The notes under the pieces are model-generated. The model had not been told where the DNA came from. It did no database searches and was given only the letters and a program-made list of their open reading frames with translations. The position numbers and the translations under genes are program-made. Positions 25,795-33,600 of a DNA stretch of 33,600 bases are shown one piece after another; the stretch's first letter is position 1, and each line of letters begins with the position of its first letter. The stretch spans positions 1 to 33,600 of the forward strand of contig MPNQ01000035.1 of assembly GCA_002239105.1 (NCBI GenBank), written 5' to 3'. This DNA is from a marine group bacterium Sva0996 bin134 (GTDB lineage Bacteria > Actinomycetota > Acidimicrobiia > Acidimicrobiales > Bin134).

Positions 25795-27765
25795 TCAACG
25801 CTTGCGAATGCCCCGAGCCAGCCTGGCGATCTTGTTGTGGATCCTCTCCCGCCAGGCCACCCGGGACAGGCGAGCCCTGGTCTCCGCCAGCTCTGCCTGG
25901 GTCTGAGCTAGCTGAGCCTCGACTTGGGCTAGGCGAGCCTGGTTCTCCGCCAAACCCCCAGACAGCTCATTTGCCCCGGATAGCTCGTGTGAACCACTCA
26001 GCTCGATTGCCCCGGTCAGCTCCGCGATCAGCTCCTGTTGCCGGAGGACCAGGTGCTCCATGCGCCGATAAGGGGCCACAGGCGAACTCAATAGGTCCAT
26101 TCGAGACCGGCTTCCAGCATCGTGAAGCTCAGCCAGCCTCACCGCGGACTGGCGGTAGACCCTACGAATCAGATCATCTTCGGCCTGCCGCCACCGCTTC
26201 AGCAGCTCGGCATCTATGTCCTCGCCGATCAGGCCGCCCAAGTGGGCCACTAGGCGGTCGTTGCTCCAGGTAACCGGCCAAGGCAGTTGACAGCGGGAAC
26301 TCAACATGGCCGACACTGTTTTCCATAACCCTCTGACGACGGCCAGGCGAACGTCCACTCCCCCGGCAGCCACCCACTCCCGATCCACAAACTGGAGCCC
26401 GTCAGCGGTCACCACGAAGTTGTCCGGTCCGGCATCCAACCAAACCGGGGGCAGCACCCGGCTGGAATCCTCGGGAAGGTAGGGGTGGGGCGCGTCTACT
26501 GAGTCAATGGATGTCTCTCGAGCAGCCAACGCGGCCCGCCAAGTGCGCAAATGCTCAGCGATCCCGTCGGCATCACCTTCCCGGGCACTGTCCAACAGGC
26601 ACTGCTCAAGATTGCGGCCCTCGACATAGGGCTCCTCGGACACTTCGACCTGCCTCAGCCACCCTCCGGAATCGCTCTCTCTGTCCTCAGCCAAGAGGCG
26701 GCGCCTCATGGTCAAGCCCTGATCCGATTTGACCACCAGGGCTTGCTGCCTCCAGCGCCGACGACGGTCAGGCGCCACCCGCCAAGCCAGCGCCTGCTTG
26801 TCAACTCGTCCCGCCACGGCCTCGGGATCCCGGCCAGCCACGACCAAGAAGGAGTTCGCCACATCGGGTCCCAATCCTGCCGCCAACATCGCTCGGTGGG
26901 CAGCCCGTTCATCGGCAACCAGCACCGGCCGGGCAAACTCCTCGCTGGTCGGGCGACCCACTATCTGGTCGACCAAGTCGACCGCCTGAGGATGGTCGTA
27001 GATCTCCTCGGCCAGCACCGCGGTGGGCAGTTTGTAGTCGGGAAACGGGTACAGCCATTTCTGAGAACTCAACCCCGCGTCGGCCAGCATCTGGGCCAGC
27101 TCCCGTCGAGACCACGTCGTCGGCTCGCCGGGGCGGTAACCCTCCCAGCCCACCCAGGGCTGGCCCAGGTGGTCTTCGGGAAAGCCCAGCAGGTACTTCA
27201 GTCCCAGTCGGTTCTCAATGGCCAGCACCACCACCCCACCGGGTGACAGGGCATCGGCCACCCTGGTCAAGAGTGCGGCCGGCCCATCGCCCCCGCCATG
27301 GCCGGTGCCCGAATACTCCAGCACTCCAACGACCAGAACGACATCAAATCCCTCCCGCCGGTCTTCACCCAGACATTCAAGAGGGCCGCACAGCACCTCC
27401 ACTCCATCGAGCCCGGCACAGCGGTGTGCGATCAGCTCCGCCCGGGCCGCGCTGCCCTCCACCGCGGTCACCGCGGCCCCACGGTCGGCGCAAAGGCGGG
27501 TGTTGACCCCCGAGCCCGCTCCCACATCCAGCACCCGATCTCGCGGTTTGATGACCACCGGGTCCAAGAGGACGGCCCGCTCCGGAGCGAGGTGGTATGC
27601 CGTCGGCCAATCCCGGATGGCGTCAGCCAGCTCATCAGACCCCACCCGCCGATCCTCGGCGACGCTGATAATCGCCAACAGCTCAGACTCCGCGCCGTCG
27701 GCATAGGGCAGCGAGTCACCGATGGAGATGATTGACAGAGGCTCAGGACTCACTTGTGCATCCAA
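25795..27765 (-). CDS. WbdD-like methyltransferase / kinase-like / coiled-coil protein
   Basis: A 656-residue multidomain protein. Residues about 60-240: class I SAM methyltransferase with RVLDVGAGSGVNTRL (77-91) and VVLVVGVLEY. Residues about 320-500: a kinase-like pattern, with candidate ATP lysine in LVVKSDQG (Lys346), a hinge-like YVEGRNLEQCL (380-390), catalytic-loop-like LDAGPDNF (Asp444, Asn449) and metal-site-like FVDREW (Asp461). Residues about 567-635: coiled coil, including a 6-residue repeat ELSGSH/ELSGAN/ELSG (588-604). The last 20 residues form a basic helix (WRERIHNKIARLARGIRKR). The same order occurs in WbdD, which caps and measures O-antigen chains. Wzm/Wzt lie directly upstream, with the wzt stop 3 bases before the TTG at 27765; GTG 27753 is an alternative start. 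Confidence 0.75.
   Translation of the reverse strand: MDAQVSPEPLSIISIGDSLPYADGAESELLAIISVAEDRRVGSDELADAIRDWPTAYHLAPERAVLLDPVVIKPRDRVLDVGAGSGVNTRLCADRGAAVTAVEGSAARAELIAHRCAGLDGVEVLCGPLECLGEDRREGFDVVLVVGVLEYSGTGHGGGDGPAALLTRVADALSPGGVVVLAIENRLGLKYLLGFPEDHLGQPWVGWEGYRPGEPTTWSRRELAQMLADAGLSSQKWLYPFPDYKLPTAVLAEEIYDHPQAVDLVDQIVGRPTSEEFARPVLVADERAAHRAMLAAGLGPDVANSFLVVAGRDPEAVAGRVDKQALAWRVAPDRRRRWRQQALVVKSDQGLTMRRRLLAEDRESDSGGWLRQVEVSEEPYVEGRNLEQCLLDSAREGDADGIAEHLRTWRAALAARETSIDSVDAPHPYLPEDSSRVLPPVWLDAGPDNFVVTADGLQFVDREWVAAGGVDVRLAVVRGLWKTVSAMLSSRCQLPWPVTWSNDRLVAHLGGLIGEDIDAELLKRWRQAEDDLIRRVYRQSAVRLAELHDAGSRSRMDLLSSPVAPYRRMEHLVLRQQELIAELTGAIELSGSHELSGANELSGGLAENQARLAQVEAQLAQTQAELAETRARLSRVAWRERIHNKIARLARGIRKR
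25954..26004. repeat. Triplicated ELSG-type coding repeat
   Basis: Encodes ELSGSH, ELSGAN and ELSGG in a row (residues 588-604 of the WbdD-like protein), a short low-complexity insertion within the coiled-coil region. Confidence 0.6.
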
Positions 27766-27768
27766 ACC

Positions 27769-28998
27769 TCAGTTACCGGCCTGCCAGTCGCCCTCCAGGT
27801 TCACGAGCCCATTGGCCTGCGGGTCGGGCTCTCCGGTGATCTGCAGCCAGAACTCCCGGGCACGTCGGTCGTAGAGGAACGAGGCATTGGAATCCTGCAC
27901 GGCGGCATTGACGTGGAACGCCCCCGTGCGGAACGGAATACGGAACAGGCGAAACTCCACCCAGCCCTCGCCGTCTACCTTGCCGGGGCGAAACCCGCCG
28001 ACATGCGAGCGCGGACCGGCCAAATGGAGGTTGTTGTGGTCGTAGAACCCCAGCGAAAAAACCGGGTCCTCGATGGGCTCGGAGGCGAGGTAGTGGACGC
28101 GGACGATCAGCGGGTCGCCGGAAGCGAACGACTTGGGCCGATGGCCGGCGCCGTCAAAGAACTCCAGATTCGTGATGCGCAGCGGCGTATCCCCCTCGTC
28201 ATCAGGCCGGGGGCGGTGGCCCACCGAGGCCGCCCCCTCGGTGTCGATGGTGTCGAGGTAGGCGTTGACCACGTCCTGCGGATCGCCCGCCGCGGCCAGA
28301 AGGCCCCGATTCAGCCATGCCATCTGATCGCAGTTGGCTCGCAGCATCCCCAGGTCGTGGCTCACCAACACGATGGTCACGCCATGGGCCCTCAGCGACT
28401 CCAGGTGGCTGAAGCAGCGGAGCTGGAATTCCTCGTCGCCCACGGCCACCACTTCGTCGACGATAAGGATTTCGGGGTCGACATGGACGGCCACGGCGAA
28501 GCCGAGCCGAACGTACATTCCGCTGGAATAGATCTTCACCGGGCTGTCGATGAACTCTTCCAGACCGGCGAATTCGATTATCTGCTCTACCCGTTCGTCG
28601 ATCTGGGATTTGGGCACCCCCAGCACCGAGGCATTGAGGTAGATGTTCTCCCGGCCGCTCAGTGCGGGGTGGAACCCCGCTCCCAGCTCCAACAGAGCCG
28701 ATGTCCGGCCTTGAACCTCGATCCGGCCCTCGGTAGGGCGATAGATGCCGGCCATGATCCGCAGCAGGCTTGACTTGCCCGACCCGTTGCGCCCCACCAG
28801 CCCATACATCGACCCGCGGGGCACTTCCAGGCTCACATCTCGGAGCGCCCAGAACGGCTCACTGCTCATCCGGCGGAACCGTCGGCCCGATCCCGGGCCC
28901 ATGCCCGTCCACGCCTCCTTCAGACTGAGAGGCCGGTCTGTGGTCAGCCGGAAGCACTTGGAGACGCCATCGACCACCACTGCGTTGTTGCCCCCCAT
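27769..28998 (-). CDS. wzt: Polysaccharide ABC transporter ATP-binding protein with C-terminal Wzt domain
   Basis: A 409-residue protein. ABC domain: Walker A GRNGSGKS (69-76), signature YSSGMYVRL (157-165), Walker B ILIVDEVVA (177-185), switch histidine 214. A C-terminal domain of about 150 residues (from TPLRITNLEFF to the end) is a beta-sandwich of the Wzt_C kind, which in O-antigen exporters binds the capped chain end before export. Teichoic-acid-type TagH and simple capsule exporters lack this form of domain. I start at ATG 28998, which shares its A with the wzm stop (TAATG); the open frame continues upstream antisense to nothing useful and inside wzm. The next gene downstream encodes the putative terminator, as expected for a chain-end recognition system. 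Confidence 0.93.
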   Translation of the reverse strand: MGGNNAVVVDGVSKCFRLTTDRPLSLKEAWTGMGPGSGRRFRRMSSEPFWALRDVSLEVPRGSMYGLVGRNGSGKSSLLRIMAGIYRPTEGRIEVQGRTSALLELGAGFHPALSGRENIYLNASVLGVPKSQIDERVEQIIEFAGLEEFIDSPVKIYSSGMYVRLGFAVAVHVDPEILIVDEVVAVGDEEFQLRCFSHLESLRAHGVTIVLVSHDLGMLRANCDQMAWLNRGLLAAAGDPQDVVNAYLDTIDTEGAASVGHRPRPDDEGDTPLRITNLEFFDGAGHRPKSFASGDPLIVRVHYLASEPIEDPVFSLGFYDHNNLHLAGPRSHVGGFRPGKVDGEGWVEFRLFRIPFRTGAFHVNAAVQDSNASFLYDRRAREFWLQITGEPDPQANGLVNLEGDWQAGN

Positions 28999-29825
28999 TA
29001 CAGCTCCTCGGCGATATCGCGGGTTCGGGCTTTGAACATCACCCAGCCGGTGGCACCCACCGCCAGCGAGATCACTGCCATGAGGCCCAATCGAAGCAGA
29101 CCGGGCCAGTCCAGCCCGTAGAGCAGCTCTCGAGAGGCCTCGGTGAACTGGGAAAGGGGATTCAACCGGATGATGTCGCGTACCGGCATCCCCATGGCTC
29201 GCTCGGGGATCAGCGACAGGGGGTAGACGATCGGAGTCACGTAGAAGAGGAATTGCAGGGCGATGGTGGCTAGGTAGCCCACGTCGCGATAGCGCACGTT
29301 CCACACGCTGAGCACCAGGCCGATCCCCAAAGCGAAGATGGTAAGCAGCACTAACAGCACCGGCCACAGCAGAAAGGTCCAGCTCACGTTGACCAAGCAG
29401 ATGAGTATCAGCATCAGGATGGACGCCTCTATGGCCGCTTGGAAGAGCACGGTTAGCAGGGCGGCCACTGCGGGTGCCTCGGGCGGGAAATACACCTTGC
29501 CCAGCAGTGACCCGAGGTCCAACAGGGCGCTCATCGCCCCGGTGATCACCCCGTAGAAGGCGTTCCACATGACCAGCGCACAGAACAGGTACAGGGCAAA
29601 GTTGTCGAAGCGGCCATTGCCCGCCCGAGGGGGGTCGAACTTCAACAGCACCCCGAAAACCAGGGCGTAAATTGCCAGCGTGGCTGCCGGATTGAGCATC
29701 GACCACAACCATCCCAGCACCGACCGCTTGTAGCGAGACCCGAGCTCCCGTTGCACGAGCCGCCCGATCAATTCCCGGTAGCCCCAGATCTCGAGGACTC
29801 TGCCTCGGTCGGTAATTGCCCTCAT
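28998..29825 (-). CDS. wzm: Polysaccharide ABC transporter permease
   Basis: A 275-residue inner-membrane permease of the ABC-2/Wzm type, with a cytoplasmic N-terminal helix (YRELIGRLVQRELGSRYKRS), the canonical SVLGWLWSMLNP entry to the first membrane helix, and about six hydrophobic segments; VWNVRYRDVGYL and PIVYPLSLIPE are typical of the family. With Wzt it exports lipid-linked polysaccharide. I choose ATG 29825 rather than the upstream in-frame start at 29846, because the ATG forms an ATGA overlap with the stop of the large glycosyltransferase. Confidence 0.93.
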   Translation of the reverse strand: MRAITDRGRVLEIWGYRELIGRLVQRELGSRYKRSVLGWLWSMLNPAATLAIYALVFGVLLKFDPPRAGNGRFDNFALYLFCALVMWNAFYGVITGAMSALLDLGSLLGKVYFPPEAPAVAALLTVLFQAAIEASILMLILICLVNVSWTFLLWPVLLVLLTIFALGIGLVLSVWNVRYRDVGYLATIALQFLFYVTPIVYPLSLIPERAMGMPVRDIIRLNPLSQFTEASRELLYGLDWPGLLRLGLMAVISLAVGATGWVMFKARTRDIAEEL

Positions 29826-32800
29826 CGCTGCTTTTCGGGGTCGCACAGGTACCCGTACACGCCAGCCATGTTCTGATCCCAGCGGGCGTGGCGAGCGGCA
29901 ATGTCGGCCAGGCCTTGCTTAGCCAGCCTTAGTCGGCGGTCGTGGTCGCGTACCAGGGCGATAATCTCGGCGGCCAGGCCGTCGGCGGTCTGGGGCGACT
30001 GCATGCAGTTGTCGTCGTGGCGCAGCAGCCAGTCTCCAGCCGGGTTCTCGAACGCAATCACCGCGGCGCCGCTGGCCATCAACTCCAAAGGCAGGTAGGA
30101 GGGGTGCTCAGAGGTGGTGAGGGCCACACCGATATCGCAGTCACGATACAGCGGGCCAGTCTCCCGGTAGTCGAGCTGTCCCATATGGGTGATGAGAGAG
30201 TCCATATGCTCGGGGAAGGCCCACGACCCGGCGGTAACTATCCGCACATCATCGGCCAGTTCGTCCTTCACCAAGTGCACCGCCCGAGCAGCCAACTCCC
30301 AGCAGTTGCGCAGATGGCCGGGGCGGGAATAGATGAACACGGTCACCGGGCGGTCGGGATCAGGCTCAATGCGGCCGCGGTCGTGGAAAACCGTGTCATC
30401 TACAGCCGGCCAGAAATGATCAGCAATCCCCCCGTAGCGATCCCGGTAGATGTCGGCCAGGTGGCCGGTGTTGCACAGCCCGTAGAGGCCCAGCCGGTAG
30501 CTGTGCTCGGCCAGGGCATAGAGGGTGCCCGCCGGGTAGAACATGGGCTCGAAGTCTTGGATCAGATAGAAGCGGCGGGCTTGGCCGGGAGTGCGAGCCG
30601 CGAAGTAGGCGGTGGTCCACATGGTGGCAATGGCCGCGTCGGCCGGGGGAACTTCGCCGGGGTCGAAAGCGAAGGAGTCGTGATAAACGATGGGGCTGTC
30701 GGCCAGCGATCGAAAGGCGGCGGTGATCCCCGACCGATACCACCGCTCGTCGTGGTCTACGGGGCCGGCCATAACCATGAACCGGTTCTCCACTCCGTGG
30801 TTGACGGCCAAGTGATCGGCCATTCGGAACACGGTGTGGATGCCCCCGTAGAACGGATTCTGGAATTCGGGCACGAACCAATTGACAGTTCTCACCTCTT
30901 GGCGACCGCTCACGGCCAAGTGTCCTCGTCGCACCGCTTCTGAGAGATCCCGGTCGGCTTCAGAGGCGAACGCCAGCGCATGGGCTTCCCCCGCCTCGTT
31001 GCGCTGGTAGAAGATCTCCATGGGTCGTCCCAGCATCTCGGTGAGCTGTTTGAGTATCCCCGGTTTCTCCTCGCAATGCACCGTTGGCTCGGGGTGCGAC
31101 CTGCTGAGATGGGGCGAGAAGTAGGGATCGCCGGCCATCAGCCACCGCTGATACAGCCAATAACTGGCGAACACGTCGTTGTCGGGTACATGAGATCCCC
31201 GGGTGGCCGATTCCTTGTGAGTGATCGGGGTGGCTGCCGAGACCACGTTGCGGTATCCGGCCTGGCGGGCCCGCAGCCCAAGCACCACATCGCTGCCACA
31301 CAGCTCCAAACGCTCGTCGAATCCTCCGATTTCCTCGAATACCGACCGGCGTACCGCCAAACAGGCGCCGGTCACAGCCAGCGTGTTCCGGGTCCAATCG
31401 GTGGGACCCATCAGGCTGTCGGAGTGCGGTGCCATGCCCTGGAACAGATGGCCAGCCAGGCCGTTCATCCCGATAACCGCTCCGCCGAACTGGATGAGAC
31501 CCTCATCGTCGACGAGCTGGAGGCCGGCCACACCGATCTCGGGACACGAGGCCCAACCGACGAGATTTCCAAGCCATCCGGGATGACCAGGCGAAGTGTC
31601 ATCGTTCAAGAACACAAGAACCTCGCCATTGGCCCGGGCCGCAGCCCGGTTGTTGACTGCTGAGTAGTTGAACGGCTCATCCCACCAGATGACCTGGGGA
31701 CTCAAATCCGCAGCCAGATCCTGATACCAATCCTCGTTTGCCGCGCTGTATTCGCCGTTGTCCACAATGAGGAGGTCAATGGCCGGATAGCGGGCCGAGC
31801 GGATCAAATCGAACGCTCCCTCAAGTAGCTCTCGGTTGTGGCGGGTGGCGATTATCACGCTGACGGGCATGGTCTGATCGGACGTCCACACCAACTCGAC
31901 GCCGCTGGACCCCGCCTCGGCCCGAGCGGGCCAGGCCTTGCGCAAAAGCCAGCGGTTCACCAGTTCCAGATGGTGAGAATCGACTCGGCAGTCGCGGTCA
32001 CCGACGGTCTGCAAGACCGCGGGCAGGCGGCACACTTGCTGGTCGGAGACATCCAAGTTCAAGAGCAGATCCCACCAGAGCGAGTCGTCGTCAACGCCGG
32101 CCTCGCTATAGCGCAGAGCGGCTTCGGCCTGAAGGCTGCGGGCCCGAACAGCGAATGCCCGCCCAATGTAGTTGGCGCACAACAACAGATCGGGCGACCA
32201 CCCTGGCTTGAGCCGGGGCTGGCTCAATCGCTCCAGATCATCATCGAAGTAGACGCCTTCGGGCATGCCTTCGACGTACCACTCCCAGACCTCGGCCAGA
32301 TCAGCCAGGTCGTCGTCCCAGTACACCAGGTCCAACCACGGGTCTCGCCACACAGCCTGCACAATCTGATATGCCGCGTCGGGTCGGAGCCGGTCGCCAG
32401 ACCGCAGCAGCAGCACCAGATCTTTGGGACTGCTCTGCGACAACCGATCGAATTCATCGGCCAGTGCGCCCGGTTCTACTTTGACCACTTCGAGCAGGCC
32501 CCAGGTCTGGTCCCGCAGCGAAGCCTCGGTTGCGGCTACATCGCCACCGTCGTCCACCACCAGCCCCCACACCTTCAACGGCCGAGGCCATTGTTCATAC
32601 GATTGCCGCTGAACCTCCAGAATGCTCGGATCGGCTGGCAGCCGGCACCACCAGTCCCGATAAGTCACCCCGGCAGGCTGGCGCTGCGGCGCCGACTCTG
32701 GCGCCGACTCTTGCTCCTCCACCGAATTCTCTGAGATGACTTCCACGACCACGCTCGGCGGCTCTGTATCGGGCTGGACATCAATGCGGCGCTGTTGCCA

Positions 32801-32920
32801 CTCGGCTCGGATGCGACTGGCCGCGTCGCGGGCTTCTCGGACAATCACCATTGCCCCGCCGACCAGCCGTCGGCGGCGGGTGTTCCGGGGCAGTGCTCGC
32901 TCAAGAAGACGACGAACCAC
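29822..32920 (-). CDS. Three-domain glycosyltransferase: GT2-like, GT2, WsaF-like GT4
   Basis: A 1032-residue protein. Residues 1-45 are a basic amphipathic segment. About 85-330: a degenerate GT2 domain (LVYWDDDL near 198-205, KPGWSPDLLLCANYIGRAFA near 238-257). About 350-580: an intact GT2 domain with PVSVIIATRHN (352-362), FNYSAVNNRAAARANG, FLNDDTSPGHPGW (NDD 439-441) and GGFDERLELCGSDV. About 675-1030: a GT4 domain of the WsaF (Geobacillus S-layer rhamnan) kind, with VNWFVPEFQNPFYGGIHTVF (679-698), YLIQDFEPMFYPAG and the EX7E motif SEHPSYLPLELM (Glu938, Glu946). It could thus form two different linkages in one polypeptide. It begins with GTG 32920, 6 bases after TAGGGT, and heads the export operon; its TGA overlaps wzm (ATGA). 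Confidence 0.9.
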   Translation of the reverse strand: MVRRLLERALPRNTRRRRLVGGAMVIVREARDAASRIRAEWQQRRIDVQPDTEPPSVVVEVISENSVEEQESAPESAPQRQPAGVTYRDWWCRLPADPSILEVQRQSYEQWPRPLKVWGLVVDDGGDVAATEASLRDQTWGLLEVVKVEPGALADEFDRLSQSSPKDLVLLLRSGDRLRPDAAYQIVQAVWRDPWLDLVYWDDDLADLAEVWEWYVEGMPEGVYFDDDLERLSQPRLKPGWSPDLLLCANYIGRAFAVRARSLQAEAALRYSEAGVDDDSLWWDLLLNLDVSDQQVCRLPAVLQTVGDRDCRVDSHHLELVNRWLLRKAWPARAEAGSSGVELVWTSDQTMPVSVIIATRHNRELLEGAFDLIRSARYPAIDLLIVDNGEYSAANEDWYQDLAADLSPQVIWWDEPFNYSAVNNRAAARANGEVLVFLNDDTSPGHPGWLGNLVGWASCPEIGVAGLQLVDDEGLIQFGGAVIGMNGLAGHLFQGMAPHSDSLMGPTDWTRNTLAVTGACLAVRRSVFEEIGGFDERLELCGSDVVLGLRARQAGYRNVVSAATPITHKESATRGSHVPDNDVFASYWLYQRWLMAGDPYFSPHLSRSHPEPTVHCEEKPGILKQLTEMLGRPMEIFYQRNEAGEAHALAFASEADRDLSEAVRRGHLAVSGRQEVRTVNWFVPEFQNPFYGGIHTVFRMADHLAVNHGVENRFMVMAGPVDHDERWYRSGITAAFRSLADSPIVYHDSFAFDPGEVPPADAAIATMWTTAYFAARTPGQARRFYLIQDFEPMFYPAGTLYALAEHSYRLGLYGLCNTGHLADIYRDRYGGIADHFWPAVDDTVFHDRGRIEPDPDRPVTVFIYSRPGHLRNCWELAARAVHLVKDELADDVRIVTAGSWAFPEHMDSLITHMGQLDYRETGPLYRDCDIGVALTTSEHPSYLPLELMASGAAVIAFENPAGDWLLRHDDNCMQSPQTADGLAAEIIALVRDHDRRLRLAKQGLADIAARHARWDQNMAGVYGYLCDPEKQR

Positions 32921-32926
32921 TACGAC

Positions 32927-32932
32927 ACCCTA
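32927..32932 (-). promoter_or_regulatory. Candidate -10 box of a leaderless promoter (export operon)
   Basis: TAGGGT on the minus strand is followed by 6 bases and the GTG at 32920. It would drive the operon running through wzm, wzt and the WbdD-like gene. The rest of the 152-base divergent gap (32921-33072) shows no other clear signal. Confidence 0.35.
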
Positions 32933-33072
32933 CCTGTACACCCCGGTTTCGCTTTCACCCGAATGGCCCTCAATCGCCCCGAATGCCACGCCGCAATTGG
33001 GTGTGTACTTGATGGCCAGGGCCGAAACTGGGACAATTGCCCGGCGGGCGGCCAACCGGTTTTGGACGTTCT

Positions 33073-33600
33073 ATGCACAGGCAGCGGTTGACGGTGATGA
33101 GCCGCCCTCGCTTAACCCAGCTAATTGCCGCCTCATCAGCTCTCGTTGTCGCGGCATCGCTGCTGGTAGCAGCCCCGTCCTCCGCCCAACAAAGCCCCAA
33201 TCCCACACCGGTTCTCATCGTCGACCCATCGGCCACCGCCACCTTCAGTGGAAGCGGCTGGGGCCATGGGGTGGGAATGAGCCAGTGGGGGGGCCTCGCC
33301 CGGGCCCAAGCCGGGCAAAGCGCCCAGCAGATCCTGGACTTCTACTACGAGAACACCGAGTTGGTGGAGAACTACGGTCGCCCGGCCAGCGACCCGGGAC
33401 CAGCGCCCACCCCCACCACTCCGACACCCACACCAAGCACCGCCGCAACGCCGACCTCTTCTGAGGATCCGGCCCAGGCATTGCTGGCCACCACCGACAC
33501 CACCACCCTCACCCCGGAAGGGATCAACCGGATCACCGTCGACGACCAGAACATACCGGTCAACGGCCAAGATGCGGCCCGGCCTCCGGCGGGATCCCCT
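33073..33600 (+). CDS. Exported SpoIID/LytB-domain protein, 3' end cut by window
   Basis: The visible 176 codons have a signal peptide (basic start, hydrophobic stretch ALVVAASLLVAAP, likely cleavage after SSAQ) followed by FSGSGWGHGVGMSQWGGLAR and a later ILDFYYENTEL, the N-terminal signature of SpoIID/LytB proteins, which act on peptidoglycan glycan strands or enhance amidases. A Pro/Thr-rich linker (TPTTPTPTPS) interrupts the domain soon after, an unusual insertion. An in-frame ATG at 33097 (MSRPRLTQ) is an equally possible start. It is divergent from the export operon. The remainder of the gene lies beyond the right edge. Confidence 0.85.
   Translation, partial: MHRQRLTVMSRPRLTQLIAASSALVVAASLLVAAPSSAQQSPNPTPVLIVDPSATATFSGSGWGHGVGMSQWGGLARAQAGQSAQQILDFYYENTELVENYGRPASDPGPAPTPTTPTPTPSTAATPTSSEDPAQALLATTDTTTLTPEGINRITVDDQNIPVNGQDAARPPAGSP

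Noticed and set aside
27754..28773. 339-codon plus-strand open frame opposite wzt
   Set aside because: Antisense to the ABC ATPase; no independent signal.
28999..29901. N-terminal extension of wzt to 29901 (710 codons)
   Set aside because: The extra codons are an alternate frame of wzm; the ABC protein starts at ATG 28998 with a TAATG overlap.
33089..33117. TTGACG with a -10-like CTTAAC 17 bases later
   Set aside because: It lies within the signal peptide coding region of the SpoIID/LytB gene, so a promoter there would miss the start; the -10 match is poor.

Overview
The window is GC-rich, tightly packed, gene-dense DNA from what I infer to be an actinobacterium, most likely of the Acidimicrobiia type. 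The inference rests on the coenzyme F420 genes cofD and cofE next to a GDP-mannose pyrophosphorylase, a LytR-CpsA-Psr protein with a LytR_C tail, a DUF5719-type exported protein beside a large membrane glycosyltransferase, an actinobacterial acyl-CoA carboxylase alpha subunit, many GTG/TTG starts, and many genes whose start sits 6-8 bases after a TAnnnT box (candidate leaderless promoters). I saw no tRNA, rRNA, CRISPR array or insertion sequence. No stretch longer than 300 bases lacks a gene; the longest gap is 32921-33072 (152 bases).

Layout. (A) Minus strand, 6420 down to 1: a small helical protein, a 952-residue GT2/membrane fusion, a DUF5719-type protein and an acyl-CoA synthetase that runs off the left edge. 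(B) Plus, 6531-10178: rmd, gmd, cofD, cofE. (C) Minus, 15523-10175: three GT4 glycosyltransferases with stop/start overlaps, a His-rich membrane-anchored protein, and a ManC-type GDP-mannose pyrophosphorylase. (D) Plus, 15632-16609: fcl. (E) Minus, 17928-16567: LCP transferase. (F) Plus, 17990-19866: pabB and pabC. (G) Minus, 20654-19863: birA. (H) Plus, 20701-25780: biotin-bearing acyl-CoA carboxylase alpha subunit, then a GT2, a heptad-repeat coiled-coil protein, a coiled-coil methyltransferase-like protein and a GT4. (I) Minus, 32920-25795: a three-domain glycosyltransferase, Wzm, Wzt with a C-terminal sugar-binding domain, and a methyltransferase/kinase-like/coiled-coil protein. (J) Plus, 33073 onward: a SpoIID/LytB-domain exported protein cut by the right edge.

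How they work together. Most genes fit one cell-surface polysaccharide pathway. ManC makes GDP-mannose; Gmd dehydrates it; Rmd would give GDP-D-rhamnose and Fcl GDP-L-fucose. At least seven glycosyltransferase polypeptides assemble glycan, Wzm/Wzt exports it, and the LCP protein could attach it to the wall. The most striking point is that block I resembles the ABC-transporter export modules of Gram-negative O-antigens (WbdD, Wzm, Wzt) and the Geobacillus S-layer glycan (WsaE, WsaF): it pairs a Wzt carrying an extra C-terminal domain with a protein built like a WbdD chain terminator and length ruler (methyltransferase, kinase-like domain, coiled coil, basic C-terminal helix). The facing operon H encodes a second coiled-coil and methyltransferase pair. 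F420, folate (pabB/pabC) and biotin genes are interleaved as housekeeping functions.
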